From NCBI RefSeq assembly GCF_022601715.1, contig NZ_JAKVIM010000015.1, positions 28,777 to 92,776 of the forward strand: DNA of 64,000 nt, read 5' to 3'. Numbering within the stretch: the first letter of the stretch is position 1; each line of letters starts with the position of its first letter. This DNA is from Acinetobacter zhairuonensis (GTDB lineage Bacteria; Pseudomonadota; Gammaproteobacteria; Pseudomonadales; Moraxellaceae). The position numbers were made by a program, and so were the translations under genes. The notes below the pieces were generated by a model. That model had not been told where the DNA came from and did not search any database. It saw nothing but the letters and a program-made list of their open reading frames with translations. Shown piece after piece: positions 28,272 through 37,991 of this stretch.

Positions 28272-29723
28272 TTATTTTGCCGCTTTGGTTTCTGCGGTAG
28301 AAGGTTGTTGCTGAATGCTGTCACTGGTATTGGCTTTAACACCACCACCCAAAGTTTTATACAGTTCAACTTGGTTATTGAGGTTGGCTTGTTGCAATAA
28401 CAACAAACTTTGTTCAGCCGAATACGCGCTACGTTGGGAATCCAATACGGTTAAGTAATTGTCAATTCCTGCACGGAAGCGGGCATTAGAAAGTTTGTAG
28501 GTAGTATTGGTTGCTTCAACCAAGCGGCGTTGTGCTGCTAAACGGTCACCAATGTTTTCACGTGTTGCCAAGGCATCATTGACTTCACGGAATGCCGTTT
28601 GAATGGTCTGCTCATAATTAGCCAAGGCAATTTTCTGGTCAATTTCAGAAATTTTCACATTGGCTTTACGTGTGCCCCAGTCAAAAATAGGAATATCCAG
28701 ACTTGGACCCAATGACCAAACGAAAGCACCTGATTTAAACAAGTCGCTTAAATCGGTAGAGGCGTAGCCCGCAGTACCGGTCAAACTGATGGTCGGATAA
28801 AGTTGTGCTTTTGCTGCACCGATATTGGCACCCGCAGCAGAGAGTTGATATTCTGCTGTACGCACGTCAGGACGGTTGTTGAGCAAATCACTTGGTAAGC
28901 CAGCACCAATCGCAGTACTTTTGGTCACTTGAGTAACAGGTTGCTTCGCCAACAAGTTTTCAGGAACAGCTTGACCTACCAAAAGGTTAAGCAGGTTTTG
29001 TGCCTGAGCCACTTGGGTCTTGTAGTTTGCTACGTCGTTACGTGCAGTTTCGACCGAAATTTGTGCTTGACGCACAGGCAGTTCACTGTCGATCCCTACA
29101 TCAAAACGCTTTTTATTCAGATTGTAAGATTCAAGCTGAGCTTTTAAAGTTTGATCTGCCAGTTTCAAATTGGCATTGGCAAATGAGTAGCTGAGCCATG
29201 CTTGCGCAACTTGACCAATCAGGGAAATTTGCGTCGCATCGCGTGAGCTTTGAGTTGCTAAATAGCTGTCTAAGGCATTGTCTTTCAGGCTACGTACACG
29301 TCCCCAAAAGTCCAACTCATACGCTGTCACCCCTAAACCAACATTATAGCTCGTCATAGGCTTTGTGTTGCTGAGCGTATCTTGACGCAGAATACTTCCA
29401 CTGGCACCAATGGTCGGCAGTTGGTTGTTTTCTGTGATTTGATAGGTTTGCTGTGCACGTTGAATGTTTAAAGTCGCAGTACGCAGGTCACGGTTGTTGG
29501 CTAAAGCCATTTCAATCACTTGTACTAGACGCGGATCAGCAAAAAAGTCTTTATACCCTTGTTCAGCTACAGATGTACCAGAAGCACTCGCTGTGTAACC
29601 TTGTGGAATATTCGCTTGAGCGACGGGTTCTGGACCACGCATGCTTTGACACGCAGTCAAAGCAAGCGCAAGTGCCGATACCGCAATGCTACGACCTGAA
29701 ATAGACCATACTTTTTGCATCAC
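28272..29723 (-). CDS. adeK: Outer-membrane channel of AdeIJK efflux pump (AdeK)
   Basis: This 483-residue TolC-type outer-membrane factor is a lipoprotein (signal ending LALTACQ). Two repeated halves of alpha-helical barrel segments are visible, with AYELDFWGRVRSLKD and LLNNRPDVRTAEYQLSAAGANIGAAKAQLYPTISLTGTAGY, the hallmark of the NodT/OprM family. It provides the exit duct for AdeJ. Its start overlaps the adeJ stop by 4 bases. The length agrees with Acinetobacter AdeK (about 484). Confidence 0.93.
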   Translation of the reverse strand: MMQKVWSISGRSIAVSALALALTACQSMRGPEPVAQANIPQGYTASASGTSVAEQGYKDFFADPRLVQVIEMALANNRDLRTATLNIQRAQQTYQITENNQLPTIGASGSILRQDTLSNTKPMTSYNVGLGVTAYELDFWGRVRSLKDNALDSYLATQSSRDATQISLIGQVAQAWLSYSFANANLKLADQTLKAQLESYNLNKKRFDVGIDSELPVRQAQISVETARNDVANYKTQVAQAQNLLNLLVGQAVPENLLAKQPVTQVTKSTAIGAGLPSDLLNNRPDVRTAEYQLSAAGANIGAAKAQLYPTISLTGTAGYASTDLSDLFKSGAFVWSLGPSLDIPIFDWGTRKANVKISEIDQKIALANYEQTIQTAFREVNDALATRENIGDRLAAQRRLVEATNTTYKLSNARFRAGIDNYLTVLDSQRSAYSAEQSLLLLQQANLNNQVELYKTLGGGVKANTSDSIQQQPSTAETKAAK

Positions 29724-32700
29724 GATGTTTGCTCCTGATTGTTTTGTGTTTTAGGTTTGTATTTGAAGATACTACGAATCCAAACGAAGAACACTGGAAT
29801 GAAGAAAATACCCAACAGTGTAGAACTAAGCACACCACCCAGTACACCGTAACCAACTGAGTGTTGGCTACCAGCACCTGCACCTGTAGAGATGGCAAGA
29901 GGCAGTACACCGAAACCGAAGGCAAGGGTCGTCATAATGATTGGACGTAAACGTAATTTTGCTGCATGCATGGTGGCTTCAAACAGGTCTTGACCTTTTT
30001 CTTGAAGCTCTTTAGCAAATTCTACAATCAGAATTGCATTTTTCGCAGACAGACCAATAACGGCAATCATGGCGACTTGGAAATAAATGTTATTGGCAAG
30101 ATTCGGGTTGTGTAATACATGGAAGCCAAAGAAGGTTAATCCAACAGCACCTACCAGACCTAGCGGAACCACCAGCATTACAGAGAATGGAATAGACCAG
30201 CTCTCGTACAACGCCGCCAAACAGAAGAAGACAATAAGTAAAGATAATGCATAGAGCGCAGGACCTTGTGAACCAGAGTCTTGTTCTTCAAGCGATAAGC
30301 CTGTCCATTCGTAGTCAAAGCCTTGCAAGCCCATCGATGGAAGTTTCTGCATAATCTCTTGCATGGCCTGCATTGCTTCACCCGAACTCACACCTGTTGC
30401 AGCAGAGCCCTGAATGTTCATTGCAGATACGCCGTTGTAACGCTCAAGACGTGGTGAACCATAGGTCCATTTACCTGTTGCAAAAGCAGAGAACGGAACC
30501 ATCGTACCTGCATTGTTACGCACGTACCACTTGTTCAAATCATCAGGCATCATGCGGCTGTTCGCTTCCGCTTGTAAATACACTTTTTTAACACGACCAC
30601 GGTCAATAAAGTCATTTACGTAGCTACTACCCCAAGCAATACTCATGGTGTTGTTGATGTCAGATAAGCTTACGCCCATTGCACCTGCTTGCGCTTGGTC
30701 AATGTCGATTTGATACTGTGGTGTATCTTCCATACCATTTGGACGAACAGCCGTTAGGCGCTTGTCTTGTGCAGCCATGCCGAGAATCGCATTTCGCGCA
30801 GCAAGAAGCTTTTCATGACCTTGACCATTCACGTCTTTCAACATGAAGTTAAAGCCTTGGCTGACACCGAGTTCAGGCATTGATGGCAATTGTAATGGAT
30901 AGATCATAGATGCATCTTGAACCATGCCATTCAAACGCATTGCACGACCAATCAACGCACCAATCTGCGTATCCGCACTGGTACGTTCATCCCAGTCTTT
31001 CAATCGAACAAAGGCAATACCTTGGTTCTGACCTTGACCTGTAAATGAGAAGCCCGCAACGGTAAATACCGATTGAACGCTTTTATCTTCTTGTTTCAAG
31101 AAGTAGTCATTCACAGTATCCATTGTGTTCGAGGTACGCTCAAGCGATGCATTTGGTGGTAATTGTACCAGTGTCATGATAATACCCTGATCTTCATCAG
31201 GTAAGAATGCAGACGGTAAACTACGCAGCAACAATACAAAGATACCAATGATGACCGCATAAAATATTCCTGAGAACACTTTATGGTGAGTCATACGGTT
31301 GACACCATTTTGATAGCTTTGCGAAATACGTTCAAAGCTGCGGTTAAACCAGCGGAAAAAGCGTGCAATAGGATTATTGCTGACAGGCTTGTTCGGATCG
31401 TGCTGTTTTAAGACAGTTGCACAGAGTGCAGGGGTGAACGTCAAGGCAACGATTAATGAAATGATCATTGCGGTCACAAGTGTGATGGAGAACTGACGAT
31501 AAATTACCCCTGTGGTGCCCGAGAAGAACGCCATTGGAATAAATACCGCACTCAATACGCTGGTAATCCCGATTAAGGCACCAGAAATCTGTTGCATTGA
31601 GTTTTCGGTCGCGGTGACAGGATCAAGATGTTCTTCCTGCATGATCCGTTCAACGTTTTCCACCACAACAATCGCATCATCGACCAGAAGACCAATTGCC
31701 AATACCATGGCAAACATGGTTAAGGTGTTGATGGTAAAGCCAAAGATGTTGATGACTGCAAATGTTCCGAGTACAACCACAGGAACTGCAAGTGTTGGAA
31801 TGATCGTCGCACGCCAGTTTTGTAGGAACAAGAACATGACGATGAAGACCAGTGCCACAGCTTCAATTAAGGTATGAAGAACGTTTTCAATCGATAACTT
31901 AACGAATGGCGTGGTGTCATAGGCAATTTCATCTTTCAGACCAGCTGGATAGCTTGGGCGTAATTTTGCTAAAGCCGCTTCTACCGCTTCAGCAGTATCC
32001 AATGCGTTTGCACCTGTGGATAAGCGAATCGCAATACCACCCGCTTCTTTACCATTGTATTTAGAATCAAACTGATAAGTTTCTGAGCCCAATTCCACAC
32101 GTGCTACATCGCCCAAACGAACTTGCGCACCTGAAGATGTATTTTTCAGGAAAATATTACGGAATTGTTCAGGGGTTTGTAGCATGGTTTGCGAGTTAAT
32201 GGTCGCATTGATCATTTGACCTTTGACTGCAGGTGCACCCCCCAATTGACCCACTGCAACCTGAGCATTTTGTGCTGAAATTGCAGAAGAAACATCAGAA
32301 GGAGTCAACTGATAAGTATTCAGTTTGGCTGGATCTAACCAGATACGCATTGAGTACTGACCACCAAACACCTGAACCTCACCGACACCAGGAACACGGC
32401 TCAGCGGATCCTTAATGTTGGCATTCACGTAGTCTTTAATGTCAGCACCTGAAAGCTTGCCATCAGGAGAGTAAAATGAAACAACCTGTAGGAAGCTTGC
32501 CCCAGATTTTTTAACCGTGATCCCTTGACGCTGTACAATTTCAGGTAACGATGCTGTCGCTGTTTGTAGTTTGTTCTGAACTTGTACCTGCGCAATATCC
32601 GCATCGACGCCTTGGTTAAAGTTCACATCAATCGCAATACTACCGTTCGACAAACTTTGCGAACTGATATAACGCAAACCATCCAGACCATTTAACTGCT

Positions 32701-32899
32701 GTTCAATGACCTGCGTTACCGAGTTTTCAATGGTTTCAGCAGAAGCACCTGGATAGTTTGCTGAGATTGAAATTTTCGGTGGCGCAATCGTCGGATATTG
32801 CGCAATTGGCATTCCTGTTAGCGTGATAATCCCCGCCAACATAATCACCAGTGCAATCACCCACGCAAAAATGGGGCGATGAATAAAAAATTTAGCCAT
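29720..32899 (-). CDS. adeJ: RND multidrug efflux transporter AdeJ
   Basis: This 1059-residue inner-membrane HAE-1 family transporter has 12 helices and two large periplasmic loops. The proton-relay segment contains GLLVDDAIVVVENVERIM, with the paired Asp in helix 4. It begins MAKFFIHRPIFAWVIALVIML, typical of AcrB, MexB and AdeJ. It exports many drugs and detergents by drug/proton antiport. The length is nearly identical to A. baumannii AdeJ (1058). The gene lies between adeI and adeK with a 12-base gap and a 4-base overlap. Over-expression through promoter or repressor change is a known resistance route. Confidence 0.95.
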   Translation of the reverse strand: MAKFFIHRPIFAWVIALVIMLAGIITLTGMPIAQYPTIAPPKISISANYPGASAETIENSVTQVIEQQLNGLDGLRYISSQSLSNGSIAIDVNFNQGVDADIAQVQVQNKLQTATASLPEIVQRQGITVKKSGASFLQVVSFYSPDGKLSGADIKDYVNANIKDPLSRVPGVGEVQVFGGQYSMRIWLDPAKLNTYQLTPSDVSSAISAQNAQVAVGQLGGAPAVKGQMINATINSQTMLQTPEQFRNIFLKNTSSGAQVRLGDVARVELGSETYQFDSKYNGKEAGGIAIRLSTGANALDTAEAVEAALAKLRPSYPAGLKDEIAYDTTPFVKLSIENVLHTLIEAVALVFIVMFLFLQNWRATIIPTLAVPVVVLGTFAVINIFGFTINTLTMFAMVLAIGLLVDDAIVVVENVERIMQEEHLDPVTATENSMQQISGALIGITSVLSAVFIPMAFFSGTTGVIYRQFSITLVTAMIISLIVALTFTPALCATVLKQHDPNKPVSNNPIARFFRWFNRSFERISQSYQNGVNRMTHHKVFSGIFYAVIIGIFVLLLRSLPSAFLPDEDQGIIMTLVQLPPNASLERTSNTMDTVNDYFLKQEDKSVQSVFTVAGFSFTGQGQNQGIAFVRLKDWDERTSADTQIGALIGRAMRLNGMVQDASMIYPLQLPSMPELGVSQGFNFMLKDVNGQGHEKLLAARNAILGMAAQDKRLTAVRPNGMEDTPQYQIDIDQAQAGAMGVSLSDINNTMSIAWGSSYVNDFIDRGRVKKVYLQAEANSRMMPDDLNKWYVRNNAGTMVPFSAFATGKWTYGSPRLERYNGVSAMNIQGSAATGVSSGEAMQAMQEIMQKLPSMGLQGFDYEWTGLSLEEQDSGSQGPALYALSLLIVFFCLAALYESWSIPFSVMLVVPLGLVGAVGLTFFGFHVLHNPNLANNIYFQVAMIAVIGLSAKNAILIVEFAKELQEKGQDLFEATMHAAKLRLRPIIMTTLAFGFGVLPLAISTGAGAGSQHSVGYGVLGGVLSSTLLGIFFIPVFFVWIRSIFKYKPKTQNNQEQTS

Positions 32900-32911
32900 T
32901 CAGTCTACCCC

Positions 32912-34168
32912 TTATGCGTGTGAAGTAGCTTTTTGTGCAGTGTTTGATTCAGCTTGTTTTGCTTGAGGTTTTTCAGCAGTCGCTGGTGCAGATGCTGTTG
33001 GTGCTTCAGCTTGAGGTTGATATGGCTTAGTTGTTACAGTTTGACCTGCTTTCACTTTTGCAATGCCCTCGACCACAATTTTCTCACCTGTTTTAATGCC
33101 CTCAGTCACAATCCAGTCCTGACCTTGCACACCAACGGTGGTGATCGGGCGTGATTCAACCGCACCTTTCGCATCAACAATCATTGCGACCGCTTGACCT
33201 GTAGGCGTACGGGTGACGGCTGCTTGTGGCACCAAAATCGCATTTGGAATTACCCCTTGCACGATTTGTGCATTGGCAAACATCCCAGGGAGTAACAAGT
33301 GATTTGGGTTCGGGAACACGGCACGAATTGTCACTGTCCCTGTATCCGTATTTACACTGGCATCAGAGAACGCTAAACGACCTTCGATAGGGTAGTAGCT
33401 ACCATCTTCCAGTTTCAGTTTCACACGCGTGTTGTTACTGCTGTCTAAGCTGCCTTTGCTGAGTTGTTGACGTAAACGCAAAAGTTCAGCACTAGACTGG
33501 TTAATATCGACATAGATCGGATCTAAACGTTGAATCGTCACCAATGGATCTGTTTGATTTGCAGTCACCAATGCACCCGCAGTTACGGTTGAACGGTTGG
33601 TTTGACCTGAAATCGGTGAACGAATGGTTGAATAACCTAGGTCAACTTCAGCATTTTTAACCTGTGCACGAGCAGCAGCGACTTGTGCTTCAGCAACTTT
33701 GACCTGCCCCACTAAATCGTCATAGTCTTGTTTTGCAACGGCATTGCTCGAAACCAGTTGCTGATAACGGTTTAGCTTGGTTCTTAATGAACTTAGGTTT
33801 GCTTCTTGTTGCAACAGGGATGCTTTCGCATTATCCAATGTTGCACGGTTAGTACGTGAGTCTAGCTCGTAAAGTGCCTGACCTTCACGGACATAACTGC
33901 CTTCAGCAAATAAGCGTTTTAAAATAATGCCGCTGGTTTGCGGGCGAACTTCAGATACTTCAAATGCTGTGGTTCTACCAGATAACTCTACAGATTGTTC
34001 AACGCTTTGTGGTTGAGCAACAATCACACCTACTTCAGTCGGCGGCATTTGCTGAGATGCACCAGCCTGCTGCGCATCTTTTGGATCTTTGCTACAACCA
34101 ACAAGTGCAATACTTGTTGCCAATGCGCAAGCGGTGAGGGCAGGTGCCCAAAGCTTTGCAGACATCAT
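32912..34168 (-). CDS. adeI: Membrane fusion protein AdeI of the AdeIJK pump
   Basis: This 418-residue periplasmic adaptor is a lipoprotein (ATSIALVGC lipobox). The order is a lipoyl half (GIILKRLFAEGSYVREGQALYELDS), an alpha-hairpin coiled coil (NAKASLLQQEANLSSLRTKLNRYQQLV), the second lipoyl half (YSTIRSPISGQTNRSTVTAGALVTANQ), a beta-barrel and a membrane-proximal domain. The C-terminus is Ala/Gln/Lys-rich. GAGGTGG lies 6 bases before the ATG. It is the first pump gene, 32 bases after a PAP2 gene on the same strand. It links AdeJ to AdeK. Confidence 0.94.
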   Translation of the reverse strand: MMSAKLWAPALTACALATSIALVGCSKDPKDAQQAGASQQMPPTEVGVIVAQPQSVEQSVELSGRTTAFEVSEVRPQTSGIILKRLFAEGSYVREGQALYELDSRTNRATLDNAKASLLQQEANLSSLRTKLNRYQQLVSSNAVAKQDYDDLVGQVKVAEAQVAAARAQVKNAEVDLGYSTIRSPISGQTNRSTVTAGALVTANQTDPLVTIQRLDPIYVDINQSSAELLRLRQQLSKGSLDSSNNTRVKLKLEDGSYYPIEGRLAFSDASVNTDTGTVTIRAVFPNPNHLLLPGMFANAQIVQGVIPNAILVPQAAVTRTPTGQAVAMIVDAKGAVESRPITTVGVQGQDWIVTEGIKTGEKIVVEGIAKVKAGQTVTTKPYQPQAEAPTASAPATAEKPQAKQAESNTAQKATSHA

Positions 34169-34200
34169 TGTTCCACCTCGGATAGATTATTATCTAAAAA

Positions 34201-34806
34201 TTAATTTATTGTTTGCTTCATACGATGTTTAAACACGATATAAAGCAGGGTAATCCAAATAAAACTTATGCTCCAACCTGCTAGGACATCCGAAGGGAAA
34301 TGCACGCCCAAGTACACCCTTGAGCACCCCATTAAAATCAACCATACAATTGCAAAACTACAAATATGTGAAGACTTGGAATGGTCTCGATACAGATAAA
34401 TAACTAGACAACTTAATGCGGCAGCGTAGACGCTGTGCGCACTGGGAAAAGATGCACCATAACTCTGAACTAAATGCAGCATTTCAGGTGGTCGTGGTCT
34501 TGCAATCCAGTATTTAAGTAGCCAAGCAATTGCCCCGCTTCCCAACAATCCTAAACAGATCAAAAATATATCAATAAATTTTTTATACCAACTTAAGGCC
34601 AAACACCATAAGGTGGTTAAAAAAAGTACGAAAGGCATGCCGCCGATTGCTGAAAGTAGGGTTGTAATTTGATTTAGTTCTTCAGTGCGGTGAGTACTCG
34701 CCCATTCGACAATAGCAATATCGAAGGTAAGTAAAGCGGGAGTGTTTAAAATCAAGACACTGAAAAATAATAAAAAACAACCAATAATTAACAGCATGTA
34801 TGGCAT
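34201..34806 (-). CDS. PAP2-family phosphatase, first gene ahead of adeIJK
   Basis: This 201-residue membrane protein has about six helices and canonical PAP2 motifs: KYWIARPRPPE, SFPSAHSVYAAAL and SRVYLGVHFPSDVLAGW with catalytic His residues. It probably dephosphorylates a lipid phosphate such as undecaprenyl pyrophosphate or PGP at the periplasmic face, as PgpB or BcrC do. It lies 32 bases upstream of adeI with no terminator between, so it probably shares the pump promoter. The upstream palindrome at 34858-34881 would regulate both. Confidence 0.85.
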   Translation of the reverse strand: MPYMLLIIGCFLLFFSVLILNTPALLTFDIAIVEWASTHRTEELNQITTLLSAIGGMPFVLFLTTLWCLALSWYKKFIDIFLICLGLLGSGAIAWLLKYWIARPRPPEMLHLVQSYGASFPSAHSVYAAALSCLVIYLYRDHSKSSHICSFAIVWLILMGCSRVYLGVHFPSDVLAGWSISFIWITLLYIVFKHRMKQTIN

Positions 34807-34857
34807 GCATTAACCTCTTGTTCGTTTAACCGGACTTCCCCAGCTAAGATCTGGATC

Positions 34858-34881
34858 AAAGTGTACTAGTCAGTACACTTT
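34858..34881 (-). promoter_or_regulatory. Palindromic operator over the PAP2-adeIJK promoter
   Basis: AAAGTGTACT, four bases, AGTACACTTT: 10-bp perfect arms, typical of a TetR-family operator. It covers the -10 and most of the spacer of the promoter at 34860-34888. AdeN, a TetR-type repressor, is known to control adeIJK, so this is a candidate AdeN site. Confidence 0.6.
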
Positions 34882-34888
34882 TTTTCAA
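34860..34888 (-). promoter_or_regulatory. Sigma-70 promoter of PAP2-adeIJK
   Basis: On the - strand TTGAAA (34883-34888), 17-base spacer, TACACT (34860-34865). It lies about 55-80 bases before the PAP2 start. Confidence 0.6.
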
Positions 34889-34940
34889 GCCTGTGTGAAC
34901 TCGGTTAAATTTCTCTATTGTAAAGTGGAAATATAACAAA

Positions 34941-36998
34941 TCATTTACTTAAAGTTTTGTGCGTATTTGTAGTTTCTTCAACAACTAAAGGCGTTTTTGG
35001 CGGCCAGAAAAAGTCACTTGGACGGGTTAAAAAGTGGGTCAATACTAATTTCGCTAACGGCTTCCATTGTTCAAAACGTACTCGACGTGCTCTTAACGCA
35101 ACAATAATGGTGAGCGTGAAACTCACAAACAAGTTGGTTAAGCCAATTAAAAGTACACCCAAAAAGGAAACAAAAATCAGGCCAATATCCGGACTGTCGT
35201 TAATATTCATCAAGCCTTGAATAAAATTGGCAGAGGCAAAGGCAATATGTCGAATATCGAGCGGTAAACCTAAAATAAATCCAATGGTTCCCATGCTGCC
35301 AAGCATAATGCCAAAAATAAAGTTACCCGCGAGTGCCCCTAAATTACGCTCAATATATTCCGCAAAGGCATTCAAGCGTTCCTGACCTAAAATCAGTTTC
35401 AAATGCATATGGGCTTTAAGTCTCGGTCCGACTTTTCGATAAACGGCCATATTGTCAAAATAGCCAGCAATTAAGCCAGATAAAAATAGACAAACACCAG
35501 CGATGGCTGCATGCGGAATTGCAAGAGAGGTGAATGGATTTAAGTCATGTAGTGCTTTTGCTGCTTTGGCATGATTCATTAATGGCTCATGTAAGCCAAC
35601 TTGCCATAGCCAAGCAATTAAAGCAGCTACTGGAATGGCAATTGAAATATTACCTAGAATGGCAATAAATTGGGTACGGATAATATTGATAATCAGCGCT
35701 GCCAATTCGGCAATTTGAGCAGTCTTAGAGCCTTTACGATGCTGTACCGTGGCTGCCAATGCAGCTGCTGTCATCGCGGGCTGTTTGGTCGCGACTGTAC
35801 AATGAATGACGTGAATCAGCATAAAACCGAATGAGTAATTCATACTGAAGACAAAAGCTTGCATGATCGGTGCCATCACAACTCGTGATGCCAAGGTCTT
35901 TAGGGTCGCCATAATAGCAATAATGACCCCTGCACCTGCGGCAGAAAGGTACATCGACCAAAAGCTTTTTTTATCGGTACTTACATAATGCTCACCAGTT
36001 TTACTGGCATTCTCTGTCACTTGTAAAGCAATCAGCTCGCTATTATTTGCCAATAATGCTCGAACACTGCGTTCATTATAAATGGCTTGACTAATGTCGG
36101 TGAGCAGACTTCCTATCGCTTCATAACGAATATCGTCTTCTTCAACAATCAATTGGAGCAGCAGTTCGACGCGATCCAGACACTGTTCGAGTAATGAAAG
36201 TAAGTAGGTGAGGCTGATGCTGACCCCAATTCGCTTTGTCGCACGTCGAATTTTCAAAACGACGTCACGGCATTGTTCAATCATTACTAAGGCTTGCGAA
36301 GCATCGGGTGGGGCAATGACAGAAAAATGCTCATGATTTTGATGTAATTTTTTATAGTGCTGAATAAAATCAATAATTTCGCGGTTCTGAACTAAAAAAG
36401 GAGATTCATATTCCGTGAGTTCGGGTTGTGCATTAATAAATTCAGGATAAAGCCCAATGCCACTGATTCGATATGAAATTACCGTAATGGCTTTAATCAG
36501 CTCACTTTTAATTTTGAGCTTTTCGTGTTGATTGCTATGACCTTGATTTAATAATCGAAACAGCTGTTGCCAGTTTTTCTTTGTGATTTGGTCGAGCCAA
36601 TAATGATCACTGGCTTGATGGAAAACCTGACGCACCAACTCTTGTAGCTGAGTACCATCATAAATTAAAGGTAAAAAGTGTGCACCTACACGTTGAGCAA
36701 GCTGATTCCAAAAACCATCTAGGGATAAAATGCCCGTGTCGGCAAATAAACTGGTTTGTTTGTATTGATTGATTAGACGAAGAAGATAACTTTGTAAGGT
36801 AATGGCTGCATTCGGGGTGATGAGTAATGTTTGAATAAACAGCTCAAATTTTTGTTCTATCTCATCTAAATTTCGACTATCGCTGGGGCGAATTAGGTTA
36901 ACCAGTTCGATTAGCAAGCGATCTTCAACAGCCTGAGCACGCTCAAGCTGTTCTTGCATATTTCGCAACACATCATTTAATTGTATATGCATAGGCAA
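34941..36998 (-). CDS. Gcr-type 'site-specific recombinase' family membrane protein
   Basis: This 685-residue protein belongs to the family databases label site-specific recombinase Gcr (SpecificRecomb). The N-terminal ~345 residues are soluble and helical (LLERAQ-like, many Leu/Ile), followed by about seven to eight transmembrane segments between residues 350 and 660 (AAGAGVIIAIMATLKTLAS, FIAILGNISIAIPVAALIAWLW, FLSGLIAGYFDNMAVY). No Ser, Tyr or DDE recombinase catalytic pattern is visible, so the historical name is doubtful. It lies 15 bases after ispB on the same strand, suggesting cotranscription. An envelope role is more likely than DNA recombination. Confidence 0.8.
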   Translation of the reverse strand: MPMHIQLNDVLRNMQEQLERAQAVEDRLLIELVNLIRPSDSRNLDEIEQKFELFIQTLLITPNAAITLQSYLLRLINQYKQTSLFADTGILSLDGFWNQLAQRVGAHFLPLIYDGTQLQELVRQVFHQASDHYWLDQITKKNWQQLFRLLNQGHSNQHEKLKIKSELIKAITVISYRISGIGLYPEFINAQPELTEYESPFLVQNREIIDFIQHYKKLHQNHEHFSVIAPPDASQALVMIEQCRDVVLKIRRATKRIGVSISLTYLLSLLEQCLDRVELLLQLIVEEDDIRYEAIGSLLTDISQAIYNERSVRALLANNSELIALQVTENASKTGEHYVSTDKKSFWSMYLSAAGAGVIIAIMATLKTLASRVVMAPIMQAFVFSMNYSFGFMLIHVIHCTVATKQPAMTAAALAATVQHRKGSKTAQIAELAALIINIIRTQFIAILGNISIAIPVAALIAWLWQVGLHEPLMNHAKAAKALHDLNPFTSLAIPHAAIAGVCLFLSGLIAGYFDNMAVYRKVGPRLKAHMHLKLILGQERLNAFAEYIERNLGALAGNFIFGIMLGSMGTIGFILGLPLDIRHIAFASANFIQGLMNINDSPDIGLIFVSFLGVLLIGLTNLFVSFTLTIIVALRARRVRFEQWKPLAKLVLTHFLTRPSDFFWPPKTPLVVEETTNTHKTLSK

Positions 36999-37013
36999 AT
37001 AGACAAATCTACT

Positions 37014-37991
37014 CTATTGAATTCGGTGTAAGGCCAGTTGAGCCAAATTGATCAAGGCTTGACGATAGATTGTGTTAGGTAATGCTACCAGCGCAGCTAA
37101 AGCAGCTTCGGTTTCTTCGGTCGCACGTTTTCTGCAATAATCTAAAGCGCCAGATTGTTGCACAATTTCAATTACTTGTTCGAGTTGAGCTGTACCACCC
37201 GTGGCAATACTCTTGCGGATAATCTGATGCTGTTCGCCACTGGTGTGTTGTAATGCAGAAATGAGCGGTAAAGTGGGTTTACCCTCCATTAAATCATCAC
37301 CAATGTTTTTACCGAGTGTTTCAGCGTCCGAAGTGTAATCTAGAATATCATCGATAATTTGGAAGGCATTGCCGAAATGACCAGCAAACTTTCTTAATGG
37401 CTCACGGTATTCAGGCGTACCAGTTAGGATCGCAGCGCCTTCAGTCGCTAACTCAAATAAACGTGAAGTCTTGCCATGAATAATATCTAAATAGGTTTGT
37501 TCGGTGGTATCGGGTTGATGCTGTGCTTGCAGTTGTAAAACTTCACCTTCTGCAATTTCACAGGTGCCTGTCGAAAAGTCTTTTAATAAGGTCATATTAT
37601 TCAAATCGACCAATAAATCAAAAGAACGCGAAATGAGGAAGTCACCCACTAATACAGCGGTTTGGTTGTTCCATGTGGCATTTGCGGTTGGACGACCACG
37701 ACGCAAACCAGACTCATCGACTACATCATCATGAACCAGTGTTGCAGTATGCAGCATTTCAATAATCGCTGCCAATTTCCGCTGCTGTGCCAAGTCTTCT
37801 GCGCCACAGGCTTTTGCTGCCAGTAAGCACATGATTGGGCGCATACGTTTACCACCCGCTTCAACCACATGTTTACTGACGGCCATCACCAGTGCCACTT
37901 TAGAGGTAATTCCTTCATTAATAAATGTGTCCATCTCAGCAAAGTCTTGAGCTACAGGGGCGAGAATATCTTGCTTAAAATCGATGGTCAT
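37014..37991 (-). CDS. ispB: Octaprenyl diphosphate synthase (polyprenyl synthetase)
   Basis: This 325-residue long-chain prenyl transferase makes the ubiquinone side chain (C40-C45). It has GGKRMRP (IPP binding), the first Asp-rich motif DDVVDESGLRRGRPT and the second DDILDYTSDAETLGKN. ATG 37991 is preferred because AGAGG lies about 9 bases upstream; the open frame continues 20 codons further to an alternative Met with no ribosome site. It is divergent from rplU-rpmA, as in most gammaproteobacteria. The chain length cannot be read from sequence with certainty (ubiquinone-9 is usual in Acinetobacter). Confidence 0.93.
   Translation of the reverse strand: MTIDFKQDILAPVAQDFAEMDTFINEGITSKVALVMAVSKHVVEAGGKRMRPIMCLLAAKACGAEDLAQQRKLAAIIEMLHTATLVHDDVVDESGLRRGRPTANATWNNQTAVLVGDFLISRSFDLLVDLNNMTLLKDFSTGTCEIAEGEVLQLQAQHQPDTTEQTYLDIIHGKTSRLFELATEGAAILTGTPEYREPLRKFAGHFGNAFQIIDDILDYTSDAETLGKNIGDDLMEGKPTLPLISALQHTSGEQHQIIRKSIATGGTAQLEQVIEIVQQSGALDYCRKRATEETEAALAALVALPNTIYRQALINLAQLALHRIQ

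Noticed and set aside
34941..36998. Active DNA recombinase marking a mobile element
   Set aside because: The protein is membrane-spanning, lacks recombinase residues, and sits in a core ispB context with no element ends.
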